Shown here piece by piece: positions 22,619 to 30,953 of a stretch of DNA of 39,127 nt. Numbering within the stretch: position 1 is the stretch's first letter; each line of letters starts with the position of its first letter. Under the pieces are notes generated by a model. The model saw only the letters and a list, made by a program, of their open reading frames with translations, was not told the origin of the DNA and made no database searches. A program made the position numbers and the translations under genes. Source of the stretch: Firmicutes bacterium UBA2116 (GTDB lineage: Bacteria > Bacillota > Clostridia > Tissierellales > Sedimentibacteraceae); assembly GCA_002331025.1 (NCBI GenBank), contig DCYG01000021.1:1-39127 (forward strand), written 5' to 3'.

Positions 22619-23524
22619 TTACAAATAAAAATTTATTATCTCTTTAGCTTGCATAAGGAGAGCATCTCTGACACTTTTGGGCTTCCTTACCTTGACAGCT
22701 GCTCCGAAGGACAGTAAAAATCCATAAAGCCAATAATCATCAGGCAAGACTGCGGTAACCGTAAAAGAACCATCTTTATTTTTTACTACATCCTTAGCAT
22801 CAAATTCATCATATACACGGTATGCAGCATAAGGAGCAAAGCACAATTCCAGATTGACAAGATCAGATGATGTCAAGTTTACAGATTCTATGGGCGGGGG
22901 TACAAATTCTTTGTCAGCAAAACTATCAGGTGAAGCCGCAACTGATAACATACGATTTATTTTGAATATCCTGTAATCATTTTTCAGCAGGCAGTATGCC
23001 TGTAAATACCATGCCTTTGATTTAAACACTAATTTTAACGGATATACGGTCCTGTCCGAGGTTTCACCATAGGAACTTGAATAAACGAATGCGACAGCTT
23101 GCTTTTCCAAAATTGCTCTTTTAAGTATTTCAAATCGTTCCTTATCTGATGACCTGTTTCCCCAGCGTGAAAAGTCAACCTCAATCCAGTTGGTATCTGT
23201 TTTGTTGAACAGTGAGCTTAGCTTTGACAGCAGCTTACCTGAATCAACATTTTGTGTAGAACCAAGGCTTTGCAATGCCAATAAAATCTGATTCTGTTCA
23301 TCATCCGAAATAGCAGCTTTATTCAGCAAATAGTTATCCAATATGTATATACCACCGCCCTTGCCTTGCGACGTGTAAACAGGTATCCCTGCAATTGTGA
23401 GTGCGTCGATATCACGCAGAATGGTACGCTTAGATACCTCAAAATGTTCTGCTAACTCACCTGCCGTTACTCTTTTTTTATTTATAAGTATATATATTAT
23501 TTCAAAAAGTCTGTGTATCTGCAT
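22619..23524 (-). CDS. WYL-domain helix-turn-helix transcriptional regulator
   Basis: About 301 residues. An N-terminal HTH_11/DeoR-like domain (RLFEIIYILINKKRVTAGEL, VSKRTILRDIDALTIAGIP) is followed by a WYL domain (KLVFKSKAWYLQAYCLLKND, with the WYL triad as W-Y-L) and a WCX-type C-terminal extension (SFTVTAVLPDDYWLYGFLLS). WYL domains bind nucleic acid or nucleotide-like ligands. TGGAGG stands 6 nt before the ATG at 23524; the frame extends to 23596 but overlaps the upstream gene. It follows the radical SAM gene by 13 bp. The likely targets are its own operon and the ClbS-like gene. Confidence 0.9.
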   Translation of the reverse strand: MQIHRLFEIIYILINKKRVTAGELAEHFEVSKRTILRDIDALTIAGIPVYTSQGKGGGIYILDNYLLNKAAISDDEQNQILLALQSLGSTQNVDSGKLLSKLSSLFNKTDTNWIEVDFSRWGNRSSDKERFEILKRAILEKQAVAFVYSSSYGETSDRTVYPLKLVFKSKAWYLQAYCLLKNDYRIFKINRMLSVAASPDSFADKEFVPPPIESVNLTSSDLVNLELCFAPYAAYRVYDEFDAKDVVKNKDGSFTVTAVLPDDYWLYGFLLSFGAAVKVRKPKSVRDALLMQAKEIINFYL

Positions 23525-23537
23525 ACTCGCCTCCAGC

Positions 23538-24401
23538 TCAAAACAGAGATAACTGCTGATTTTTTGATTCGAACGTCTGTAGATATTCAAATACATCGTT
23601 TGTTCTCCAAAGTATGTTGTGCTTCCTGCACTGCTCCTTGAAAATATTCATTAAATACTTGTTGTTTGTACTGTTACAAACATATGCATTTCCAAAATTG
23701 TTGATATACTTTTGCTTTACACCGGGAAAAAACCGGTCAAGCCGGGCATAAAAATATTCTCTGTTGCCTTCCCTCAAGGTCACACCAAAACCAAAGCACA
23801 TAATTCCGTGAACCTTTGCACGTATACAGTAATCCATTAATCCCATGAGATTTTCTTCCGTATCATTAATAAAAGGCAGAATTGGGTCAAGCCATACAAC
23901 AGTCGGTATCCCGTTGTCACGCATGACCTCAAGAACATGGAACCTCTCCAATGTTGTGGAAACATTGGGCTCCAACTTCCGGCACAAATTCTCATCATAA
24001 GTAGTCAATGTCATCTGCACAACACATTTTGTTTTTTCGTTTATGGCTTTCAGCAAATCCAAATCCCGGAGAATACGAGAGGACTTTGTAAGAATTGCAA
24101 GTCCGAAGCCGTGACGCTCAACAAGAGTAAGACACTGCCTTGTAAACTGTAATTCTTCTTCAATATGTACATAAGGGTCGGTCATTGCTCCTGTACTTAT
24201 CATACAAGGATTTCTTTTACGGCGCAGCTGTTCTTCCAGAATCAACGGGGCATTTCTCTTAACCTCTATATCCTCGAAAACATGATTGATCTGATAGCAG
24301 GAGCTTCGGCTGTCACAATAAATACAGCCATGAGAGCAGCCGCGATACAGATTCATACCGTTTTTCGGCGAAAGTATGGTTTTATAATCGGCATAATGCA
24401 T
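23538..24401 (-). CDS. SPL-family radical SAM protein
   Basis: A 287-residue radical SAM enzyme of the type related to spore photoproduct lyase. The cluster-binding motif is CSHGCIYC (C-x3-C-x2-C) in GMNLYRGCSHGCIYCDSRSS, followed by STGAMTDPYVHIE and LTKSSRILRDLDLL, which are typical of this family. Further cysteines near the C terminus (CNST, EQCRKHN) may hold a second cluster. The biochemical role of these SPL-like proteins is mostly unknown. GGAGG lies 9 nt before the ATG. It is the first gene of an operon with the WYL regulator; promoter at 24437-24465. Confidence 0.88.
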   Translation of the reverse strand: MHYADYKTILSPKNGMNLYRGCSHGCIYCDSRSSCYQINHVFEDIEVKRNAPLILEEQLRRKRNPCMISTGAMTDPYVHIEEELQFTRQCLTLVERHGFGLAILTKSSRILRDLDLLKAINEKTKCVVQMTLTTYDENLCRKLEPNVSTTLERFHVLEVMRDNGIPTVVWLDPILPFINDTEENLMGLMDYCIRAKVHGIMCFGFGVTLREGNREYFYARLDRFFPGVKQKYINNFGNAYVCNSTNNKYLMNIFKEQCRKHNILWRTNDVFEYLQTFESKNQQLSLF

Positions 24402-24436
24402 ATCCTGTGTCCTCCTTTCAGATGTTATATTTGACA

Positions 24437-24465
24437 GTTATATCGTACAACATATAACAAGACAA
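24437..24465 (-). promoter_or_regulatory. Radical SAM-WYL operon promoter with inverted repeat
   Basis: On the minus strand TTGTCT (24460-24465), a 17-bp spacer and TATAAC (24437-24442). The inverted repeat GTTATAT-N8-ATATAAC (24437-24458) covers the -10 box and spacer and is a candidate operator, perhaps for the WYL protein. A further GTTATAT copy is at 24424-24430. Confidence 0.5.
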
Positions 24466-24663
24466 CAACATGTCATATTTAAATTATAAATTGACAGTAT
24501 ATAAAATTCAAGCTAAGAAACACTATTATACATTTTTTATTAATCAAATTAACTTCCGTGACGATACATATATTACTATCTTTATTACAGTTTAACAAAC
24601 ATTTACTTTGTTTTGGCATTGATATTACAACTAATTAATTACTAAAAACACAGGGCGGTAAAT

Positions 24664-27492
24664 ATGAACGAAAGAAATCATTTAAAAATATTAAATACAT
24701 TATATAAAAAGTCTTTGTCATTCAGGGCAAAAATACTGTATCTTCCGCTTATGGTTGTATTTCTGGCTATAATAACCATTGCGGGTCTCTCGTCTTATTT
24801 TACAAAGGAAGTCATGCTTAATAATATGAAAACTCACGGGTTCCATATTGCGCAGCAGTTTGTTGAACGCCTGGAATCCAATGAAGCGGCAGAAATAATA
24901 TTAAATGACATGATTGAAGACCGCATTCGTACAGCATGTAATATAATAATAAAAAACCAAAACATTTTAAGTAATGATTATTTAAATGAACTATCCAAAG
25001 ACCTGAAGATTGACGAAATTTATTGGTTTGATAAGGATGGAGAAATCATTTATGCAACTGTACCGGGATATTTGGGATGGAAGCCGGACGTCAATCATCC
25101 CCTGAACGTAATTATTCAGGGACAGTCAGAATTAATGGAAGATATAAGACAGGATGCTGAATTCGGTAATTATGTAAAATACGGTGCGGTCAGAAGTTCA
25201 GACGGTACATTCGTGCAGGCAGGAATTTCTGCAGATAAAATATACGAGCTGACAAATCAATTCAGCTATCAGGCAATTGCAGAGGATATGGCATCAAATG
25301 ATGACATTTTATATGTTCATGTAACAGACGATACCCAAAACAGAATTCCATACGCTTCGGAATATTATTCGGAATCACTGGGTGAGAATATCTTTGATGT
25401 GGTATATCCCATTATTATTAACGGAAATCTTATGGGTTCCGTCAATATAGGGTATCCTATGAAAGAAGCCCGTGCTGCCATAGCCGGCAACATAAGATTA
25501 ATTTCAATTGTAGCGTCTGTGGTATTTGTCGTACTTATTTTCATATTGAGTAAAATATCTGACAGAGTAATAAAATCAATAGAGAATATCAAAAGTCATC
25601 TCGAGATTATGGCTGCCGGAAATTTCACGCATGAGGTTTCCGAGAGCTTAATTCAGAAAAAAGATGAGTTCGGAGATATTGCCAAATCCCTGAGCACTAC
25701 TCAGAAATCCATCAAAAATATTATCACTGACCACAGCATGCTTGTAGAAAAAATGCAGCTTGGATTGGCCGTTCATGAAATTATTACCGATGAAGAAGGT
25801 AAGCCTGTTGACTACAGGTTCCTGAGCGCAAATAGCAGCTTTGAAAAATTAACAGGTCTGAAGCGTGAAGAAATAACAGGCAAAAGAGCTTTCGAAGTAT
25901 TGCCTCATTTAGAACCATACTGGGTGAATGCATACGGTGAGGTTGCCCTTACAGGTGATTCTAAGGAGTTCGAGAACTATGCCGATGAGCTTGGCAAGTG
26001 GTACCAGGTTGTTGCCTATTCACCTAATCATAATCAGTTTGCAGTCATTATTGATGATATCTCCAACCGTAAAAAAATGGAAGATCTTCTGTATATGGAA
26101 AAGGAAAACTTCAGGACAACCTTGCTGTCCATAGGCGACGGTGTAATTTCAACCGACGATAAGGGAAGGATTATTTTAATGAATGTAATTGCCGAACAGC
26201 TTACAGGCTGGAAGGAAGATGAGGCAATAGGCAAGAATTTTGCCGATGTATTTACAATAGTTCACGAATATACAATGGAACCCTGCAGAAATTTAGTTGA
26301 GGACGTCCTTAGAACAGGTGAAATCAAGGAGCTTGCAAATCATACCGCTTTGATACGGAGAAACGGCACTCTTCTTCCCATAGAAGACAGCGCTGCCCCG
26401 ATTTGGAGCAAAAACGGAAAAATCACAGGAGTTGTGATTGTTTTCAGGGACTTCACCGAAAAGAGAGAAAAGCACAATCAAATAGAATATCTCAGCTATC
26501 ATGATTATCTTACGGGATTATATAACCGAAGATATATGGAGGAAGCAATGAAACGCATAGACACAGTCGAAAACCTTCCTGTCTCCATAATGGTTTTAGA
26601 CATAAACGGATTAAAACTTACCAATGATGCGTTCGGTCATGAAATGGGAGATAAGCTTCTTAAAAAAGTGGCAGACATATTGAAGAGGGCATGCCGGCCT
26701 CAGGATATCATAGCCCGGATGGGCGGCGATGAATTTTCTATATTAATGCCGAATACAAGCTCTGAGCAGGCATTGAATATGAGGGATTCCATCATTAAAG
26801 AAACCTCCAAAATCGATCTTGAATCAGTTATCGTCTCTGTTGCTGCCGGCTATGATATAAAGACCGATACAAGTCAGGACATAGATATAATTATTAAAAA
26901 TGCCGAAAACTCCATGTATGAAAGAAAAATGAAGTACGGGAGAGCCATGAGAAGTCAGGTTATAGAAAATGTGCTCCGCAGCATCAATCTGAAATATGAT
27001 AACGAGCAGATACATACTGAAAGAGTTGCAGAATATTGCGAACTTATGGCAAAGGAAATGAATTTCAGCGACAGGGAAATTTATACCATAAAGCATGCCG
27101 GCATACTGCACGATATAGGAAAAATAATAATTCCTCCCGAGCTTCTGAACAAGAAAGAAAAATTGACAAATGATGAGTTTGACATAATTAAAAAGCATTC
27201 GGAAACAGGATACCACATACTTAGAAACACATATGAATATGCAGGATTAGCAAAAATTGTGAGGCATCACCATGAAAGATTTGACGGGAAAGGATATCCC
27301 GATAAGCTGAAGGGGCATGAAATTCCGTTAGAATCACGAATCATAGCCATTGCGGACGCATATGAAGCAATGACGGCCAACCGACCTTACCAAGTAGCAA
27401 AAAGTAAGGAAGAAGCGCTCTCGGAGATAAAAAGAGGCTCCGGAACACAATTTGACCCCGAAATAGCAGAGGTATTTTTAAAGATTATGTAG
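24664..27492 (+). CDS. Membrane sensor with HAMP, two PAS, GGDEF and HD-GYP domains
   Basis: A 942-residue protein. TM1 is at about 26-46, an extracellular Cache-like sensor at 47-272, TM2 at about 273-295, HAMP at about 300-350, and PAS domains at about 360-475 and 480-605. GGDEF (about 610-770) keeps an intact ARMGGDEFSIL motif. HD-GYP (about 780-942) has HDIGK and HHHERFDGKGYPDKLKG. Both a cyclase and a phosphodiesterase for c-di-GMP could therefore be active, switched by the extracellular signal. The CACAGGGCGG before the ATG is a moderate ribosome site. Single-gene unit ended by the 27493-27539 terminator. No obvious sigma-D promoter precedes it. Confidence 0.93.
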   Translation: MNERNHLKILNTLYKKSLSFRAKILYLPLMVVFLAIITIAGLSSYFTKEVMLNNMKTHGFHIAQQFVERLESNEAAEIILNDMIEDRIRTACNIIIKNQNILSNDYLNELSKDLKIDEIYWFDKDGEIIYATVPGYLGWKPDVNHPLNVIIQGQSELMEDIRQDAEFGNYVKYGAVRSSDGTFVQAGISADKIYELTNQFSYQAIAEDMASNDDILYVHVTDDTQNRIPYASEYYSESLGENIFDVVYPIIINGNLMGSVNIGYPMKEARAAIAGNIRLISIVASVVFVVLIFILSKISDRVIKSIENIKSHLEIMAAGNFTHEVSESLIQKKDEFGDIAKSLSTTQKSIKNIITDHSMLVEKMQLGLAVHEIITDEEGKPVDYRFLSANSSFEKLTGLKREEITGKRAFEVLPHLEPYWVNAYGEVALTGDSKEFENYADELGKWYQVVAYSPNHNQFAVIIDDISNRKKMEDLLYMEKENFRTTLLSIGDGVISTDDKGRIILMNVIAEQLTGWKEDEAIGKNFADVFTIVHEYTMEPCRNLVEDVLRTGEIKELANHTALIRRNGTLLPIEDSAAPIWSKNGKITGVVIVFRDFTEKREKHNQIEYLSYHDYLTGLYNRRYMEEAMKRIDTVENLPVSIMVLDINGLKLTNDAFGHEMGDKLLKKVADILKRACRPQDIIARMGGDEFSILMPNTSSEQALNMRDSIIKETSKIDLESVIVSVAAGYDIKTDTSQDIDIIIKNAENSMYERKMKYGRAMRSQVIENVLRSINLKYDNEQIHTERVAEYCELMAKEMNFSDREIYTIKHAGILHDIGKIIIPPELLNKKEKLTNDEFDIIKKHSETGYHILRNTYEYAGLAKIVRHHHERFDGKGYPDKLKGHEIPLESRIIAIADAYEAMTANRPYQVAKSKEEALSEIKRGSGTQFDPEIAEVFLKIM

Positions 27493-27539
27493 AATAAAGC
27501 GGTGTGAGAACATTGTTCCAAGGCATCGCTTTATTTTTA
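27493..27539 (+). terminator. Terminator after the GGDEF/HD-GYP gene
   Basis: AATAAAGCGGTG pairs with CATCGCTTTATT (one G-T pair), followed by TTT. Confidence 0.8.
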
Positions 27540-27677
27540 TTGTTTTCTTATGACAAATGATTCCTGAATATACTCTGTCTTGTATTTTAAATAAGCTATG
27601 AAAATTGTAAGGTTAAAACAAAGGTAGTACATAACCCCAAGCTTAGAAATGCAATAGTGCGAAATAGTACCATAAGA

Positions 27678-27706
27678 TTGATTTTCTGCCGTGTGCATGG
27701 TATAAT
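27678..27706 (+). promoter_or_regulatory. Promoter of the lysO-like gene
   Basis: TTGATT (27678-27683), a 17-bp spacer and TATAAT (27701-27706), about 30 bp before the start codon. Confidence 0.7.
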
Positions 27707-27737
27707 TTAACAAATGTGTCTAAGGAAGGATAAAAGT

Positions 27738-28676
27738 ATGATACCGTTTGTTTGCTTAAGTATTGGGATAATGTTAGGATTGACTGTGAAAAATGAAAGG
27801 TTCTTTATATATTCCGATAAAGCATCAACACTTGCTTTGATATTATTAATGCTTGTTATTGGTTTGGGTATCGGACTTGATAAATCAATCATGGACAATT
27901 TTATAAATATAGGTGTAAATTGTGTAATTATCGCAATATCAGCTATCGCATTTAGTGTTTTTTTTACATTTATAATAGAGAAGACCATACTTCCGTTGGA
28001 TAAAATCGTCTTTTTTTTATCCGAAAATAATATACAATTAAACGACTTGAATAAAGAAAATAAAAAGAAAAGTAATCTTGTATGGATAATGCCAACCAGT
28101 ATAATTGCAGGACTTATATCGGGAATACTGCTCAGAGCCGTAATATTGAGTTCATATACAGATTCATTTTTTACTGTTGCATTAATAGTTTTGTATATTT
28201 GCGTAGGAATTTCGCAGGGAGCTAACAAGGAAGTATTATCTTATTTTAAGCTTGTTGGATTCAAAGTTGTTTTAATTCCTACTGCCATCTTATTAGGAAG
28301 CTTAATCGGAGGCATTGTCTCAGGACTTATATTAAACTTACCACTATACATTTCGGCAACATCGGCAGCAGGTATGAGCTTTTACAGCTTAACAGGAGCA
28401 TATATGACACAACAATACGGCGTAGAAATAGGAACATACGGATTTATAGTAAATGTAATGCGCGAATTCTTTACTATACTTATGATGCCTTTGCTGATCA
28501 AAGTAAGCCCCGGAGCACCAATTGCCGGAGGTGCAGCCGGAAATATGGATACGATGCTCGCACCAATAACAAAATTTGTAGGTATAAATTTAAGCTTGGT
28601 CACATTGTTAACAGGAGTGATTCTTACATTTGCGGTTCCGCTGATTTTGCCTGTTGTTTCCTTATTTTTTCAGTAA
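27738..28676 (+). CDS. lysO: Lysine exporter LysO family protein
   Basis: A 312-residue membrane protein. LysO (YbjE, DUF340) exports L-lysine and thialysine. The family pattern is seen in LMLVIGLGIGLDKS and in the C-terminal half TSAAGMSFYSLTGAY, GTYGFIVNVMREFFTILMMP and PGAPIAGGAAGNMDTMLAPI. There are about eight TM helices in two inverted halves, joined by a charged loop (DLNKENKKK). AAGGAAGGA lies 7 nt before the ATG at 27738; the open frame begins at 27714 but without a site. A single-gene unit with a good promoter. Lysine export fits an amino-acid-fermenting anaerobe, but the substrate is inferred from the family only. Confidence 0.88.
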   Translation: MIPFVCLSIGIMLGLTVKNERFFIYSDKASTLALILLMLVIGLGIGLDKSIMDNFINIGVNCVIIAISAIAFSVFFTFIIEKTILPLDKIVFFLSENNIQLNDLNKENKKKSNLVWIMPTSIIAGLISGILLRAVILSSYTDSFFTVALIVLYICVGISQGANKEVLSYFKLVGFKVVLIPTAILLGSLIGGIVSGLILNLPLYISATSAAGMSFYSLTGAYMTQQYGVEIGTYGFIVNVMREFFTILMMPLLIKVSPGAPIAGGAAGNMDTMLAPITKFVGINLSLVTLLTGVILTFAVPLILPVVSLFFQ

Positions 28677-28736
28677 TGTTTTTATTTCTAATGATCTGTT
28701 TCTTCAATTAAATTTTAGTTGTAATCAAAAAAACAT

Positions 28737-28767
28737 TTGACTGTAAACATACTTTATAGTTTATCAT
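28737..28767 (+). promoter_or_regulatory. MerR-type 19-bp-spacer promoter of the MerR-RDD gene
   Basis: TTGACT (28737-28742), 19 bp, TATCAT (28762-28767). Inside the spacer is the inverted repeat TAAAC-N10-GTTTA (28744-28748 and 28759-28763). A long spacer with a central dyad is the hallmark of promoters that MerR proteins activate by twisting DNA, so the gene probably controls itself. Confidence 0.55.
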
Positions 28768-28797
28768 TAATACAATAAATGACAGAGGGTGAATAAT

Positions 28798-30234
28798 ATG
28801 ATGATAAAAGAAATTGAAAAGCTATCCGGGATGGACCGGGCAAATATACGATTTTATGAATCAGAGGGACTTATTACGCCAAGACGTATGGATAACGGAT
28901 ACAGAGATTACTCAGAGGATGATCTCCAAATTTTATTACGTATTAAGCTGCTTCGGAGCCTTCATATTTCTTTGGAAGAAATCAGGGATCTGAAAAACGG
29001 AAGCAAGGATCTGATGGATACTCTTTCTAACCAAATAATCCGGTTAGAACAGGAAAAGAAGGATGTCTCATACGCTAAGGATATGTGTCATGCTATGCAG
29101 GAAGACAGGGCGTCTTTTGCAGATTTGGATGCCAAAAAATATATAGATAGCATCAACCAAACAATAAATTCAACAGGCAGCACGTATTTTTCTGTAAAGA
29201 GTGATGAATATCCTCAGGTATTTTATCCATGGCGAAGATTTTTAGCAAGGTCGTTTGATATCTCTATATACAATATACTTTGGTCGGTTTTTCTTGCATT
29301 TGTATTCCATGAGAACGTGGCAGCAAGAAGCGGTCCGGAGAACTTACTTGATACTTTAATAGTATTTATTATGATGTTGTTTTTAGAGCCGCTATGGCTT
29401 CGTTTATTTGCTACTACACCCGGAAAGTTAATCTTTGGACTCAGGATAGAAAATCCTGATGGCGGACATCTTTTCTATGACGAAGGTTTAGGTCGAACAC
29501 TGAGAGTAATAGGTACCGGCATGGGATACAATATACCAATCTATAGCCTTATTTGCCTTTGGAAAAGTTACGGGCGGTGTATTGAGAATGAAATTCAGCC
29601 ATGGGATGAATCAATATATTATACCATCAAGGACACGAAACAGTATCGTGGATTATTGTATATTGCTGCATCTGCATTATCATTCATTGTTTTGTTTACG
29701 ATAATATCGTCACAGCTGCTTCCTCCCAACAAGGGTGATTTGACCGTAGCAGAATTTGCCGAGAACTACAATTATTATGCCAAGCTTTTCGAAATAGATC
29801 TGGGTGATGAATACATGGACGAAACAGGAAACTGGGATAAGAAGAAAACCGATGGATCTGTAATATATATTGGCCTTGCTGAAAAACCGGAGTATCACTT
29901 TACAACAGAAAACGGATATGTTACCGGGGTTTCATTTGCAATTGAAGTCGTAAATAATGAAGGTTTCATTACTTCATATAATAAACAAATGTTTCTGACA
30001 TCTCTTGCATTTGCGTGTGCGCAGAATGAAGTGAGATTATTTTCAAAAATTCCGAATCGAATAGCCGACAAAATCGATAACAATATTTTTAAGGACTATA
30101 GTTTTACAGAGACAGGAATCACTTTCATGTGTGATATTGAGTATTCAGGCTACAGAGATACACAATCCCACTTGCTGTTTCCGTCAAATGAGGATGAGAA
30201 TTATTTCAGTCTGAAGTTTTCAATGAATAAGTAA
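28798..30234 (+). CDS. MerR-RDD membrane-tethered transcriptional regulator
   Basis: A 479-residue protein. Residues 1-70 are a MerR DNA-binding domain (IKEIEKLSGMDRANIRFYES, then EGLITPRRMDNGYRDYSE), followed by the dimer coiled coil. From about 146 an RDD membrane domain begins (WRRFLARSFDISIYNILWSV; ATTPGKLIFGLRI), with about four TM helices in all. The last about 165 residues, after a TM helix at about 287-309, lie outside the cell and look like a sensor with no family assignment by eye. AGAGGG lies 8 nt before the ATG at 28798; a GTG at 28789 is less likely. Such a layout would carry an outside signal straight to DNA in one protein. Confidence 0.88.
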   Translation: MMIKEIEKLSGMDRANIRFYESEGLITPRRMDNGYRDYSEDDLQILLRIKLLRSLHISLEEIRDLKNGSKDLMDTLSNQIIRLEQEKKDVSYAKDMCHAMQEDRASFADLDAKKYIDSINQTINSTGSTYFSVKSDEYPQVFYPWRRFLARSFDISIYNILWSVFLAFVFHENVAARSGPENLLDTLIVFIMMLFLEPLWLRLFATTPGKLIFGLRIENPDGGHLFYDEGLGRTLRVIGTGMGYNIPIYSLICLWKSYGRCIENEIQPWDESIYYTIKDTKQYRGLLYIAASALSFIVLFTIISSQLLPPNKGDLTVAEFAENYNYYAKLFEIDLGDEYMDETGNWDKKKTDGSVIYIGLAEKPEYHFTTENGYVTGVSFAIEVVNNEGFITSYNKQMFLTSLAFACAQNEVRLFSKIPNRIADKIDNNIFKDYSFTETGITFMCDIEYSGYRDTQSHLLFPSNEDENYFSLKFSMNK

Positions 30235-30277
30235 GAGCATGGACATATCCACCCGAAATGACTTTTATTAGTTTAGA

Positions 30278-30309
30278 AAAAATAACTGAGACTTTCGTGA
30301 AAGCCTCAG
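30278..30309. terminator. Terminator hairpin, left copy at the repeat insertion
   Basis: A near-perfect palindrome (30286-30309) starting CTGAG and ending CCTCAG, preceded by GAAAAAATAA. It follows the MerR-RDD gene. The same 24 bp recur at 30454-30477 after the repeat element, where they are followed by TTATTTTT. The two copies look like one original two-way terminator duplicated around the insert. Confidence 0.65.
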
Positions 30310-30427
30310 GCTGCTGAAAAAGTCCCCCTGCATCGTTGCCGTTCATCCGGTCAATCCTCACGTATGTCTAATACGCTGCGGTTGCCCGCCTTCCGGCGCC
30401 TTGCAGGATGAACTTTTTCAACAGCCT
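30308..30427. repeat. Palindromic interspersed repeat, copy 2 (complete, MITE-like)
   Basis: About 120 bp with inverted termini AGGCTGCTGAAAAAGT (30308-30323) and ACTTTTTCAACAGCCT (30412-30427), 15 of 16 bases complementary. Inside are further pairings (CCTGCA with TGCAGG, CCGG with CCGG) and the central hairpin CGTAT-GTCTA-ATACG (30361-30375). An added arm with GATGAC-TTT-GTCATC extends to 30456. It carries no coding capacity. GC content is far above the surroundings. It is the inverse-orientation twin of the element at 67-172, and its right arm recurs at the right edge of the window. Confidence 0.85.
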
Positions 30428-30453
30428 ATCATCTTGATGACTTTGTCATCAAT

Positions 30454-30487
30454 CTGAGACTTTCGTGAAAGCCTCAGTTATTTTTCT
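30454..30487. terminator. Terminator hairpin, right copy at the repeat insertion
   Basis: The same 24-bp palindrome as at 30286-30309, here followed by TTATTTTTCTAA. It can end transcription rightward from the MerR-RDD gene or, with the left copy, leftward from the pseudogene. Confidence 0.6.
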
Positions 30488-30491
30488 AATT

Positions 30492-30836
30492 TTATTTCGC
30501 TTCTTTTGTCGCCGGAATATATTTACGTGGAAGATTTATGAATAAATAAAGTGATAAACAGACAAATAGGAGCCAGAAAAGAATTTACTTATTGCCATTG
30601 AATTTATTTCTTTTCTGTTCCATCCACGAATCTTGTATATCCAAAAACCGTATATGCACACTATTAAGTTGCTGAAGCCCATTGAAAACCCATACCCAAA
30701 GCAACGAAAAGAAAATTTATCGGTCATACGAAAGAAACAGCTGCAAAATGGACCGAAGAAATCCTGCTGACCCAAATTCCGTCTATCAGATTATATAATG
30801 TTATAAGCCATACACTCGTATATCATGTTTCGGCAT
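30492..30836 (-). pseudogene. Decayed small membrane-protein gene (frameshifted)
   Basis: On the minus strand an ATG at 30836 with GGGG upstream opens MPKHDIRVYGL. The reading then jumps between frames: ITLYNLIDGIWVSRISSVHF and AAVSFV, then INFLFVALGMGFQWASAT, then NLIVCIYGFWIYKIRGWNRK and EINSMAIS, then ILFWLLFVCLSLYLFINLP and RKYIPATKEAK before TAA at 30492-30494. The pieces in order make a plausible protein of about 114 residues with three or four hydrophobic helices and a basic tail, and the total length is a multiple of three. The longest single frame in it (30536-30775) is only a fragment. Family not recognised. The break points have not been tested against an intact relative. Confidence 0.5.
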
Positions 30837-30904
30837 AAGCCCCAACTGGCAGCATAGAAAAATTTTTTAAACAGTTACTCACAGCAACCTTTTTAAAATG
30901 GCAA

Positions 30905-30944
30905 TAAAAAAAGAGCCGATGTGGAGTTAGGTCTCCGCACCGAC
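30905..30944 (-). terminator. Terminator after the Rpn-type gene
   Basis: On the minus strand GTCGGTGCGGAG, short loop, CTCCACATCGGC, then TCTTTTTTT. It ends the gene at 30954-31943. Confidence 0.85.
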
Positions 30945-30953
30945 TTTCAGCTT

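Noticed and set aside
27707..28228. 173-codon minus-strand open frame
   Set aside because: It is the shadow of the lysO-like gene, which has promoter, ribosome site and family motifs on the plus strand.
30536..30775. 79-codon minus-strand open frame as an intact gene
   Set aside because: No ribosome site, and the hydrophobic coding pattern continues in other frames on both sides; treated as a fragment of the pseudogene.
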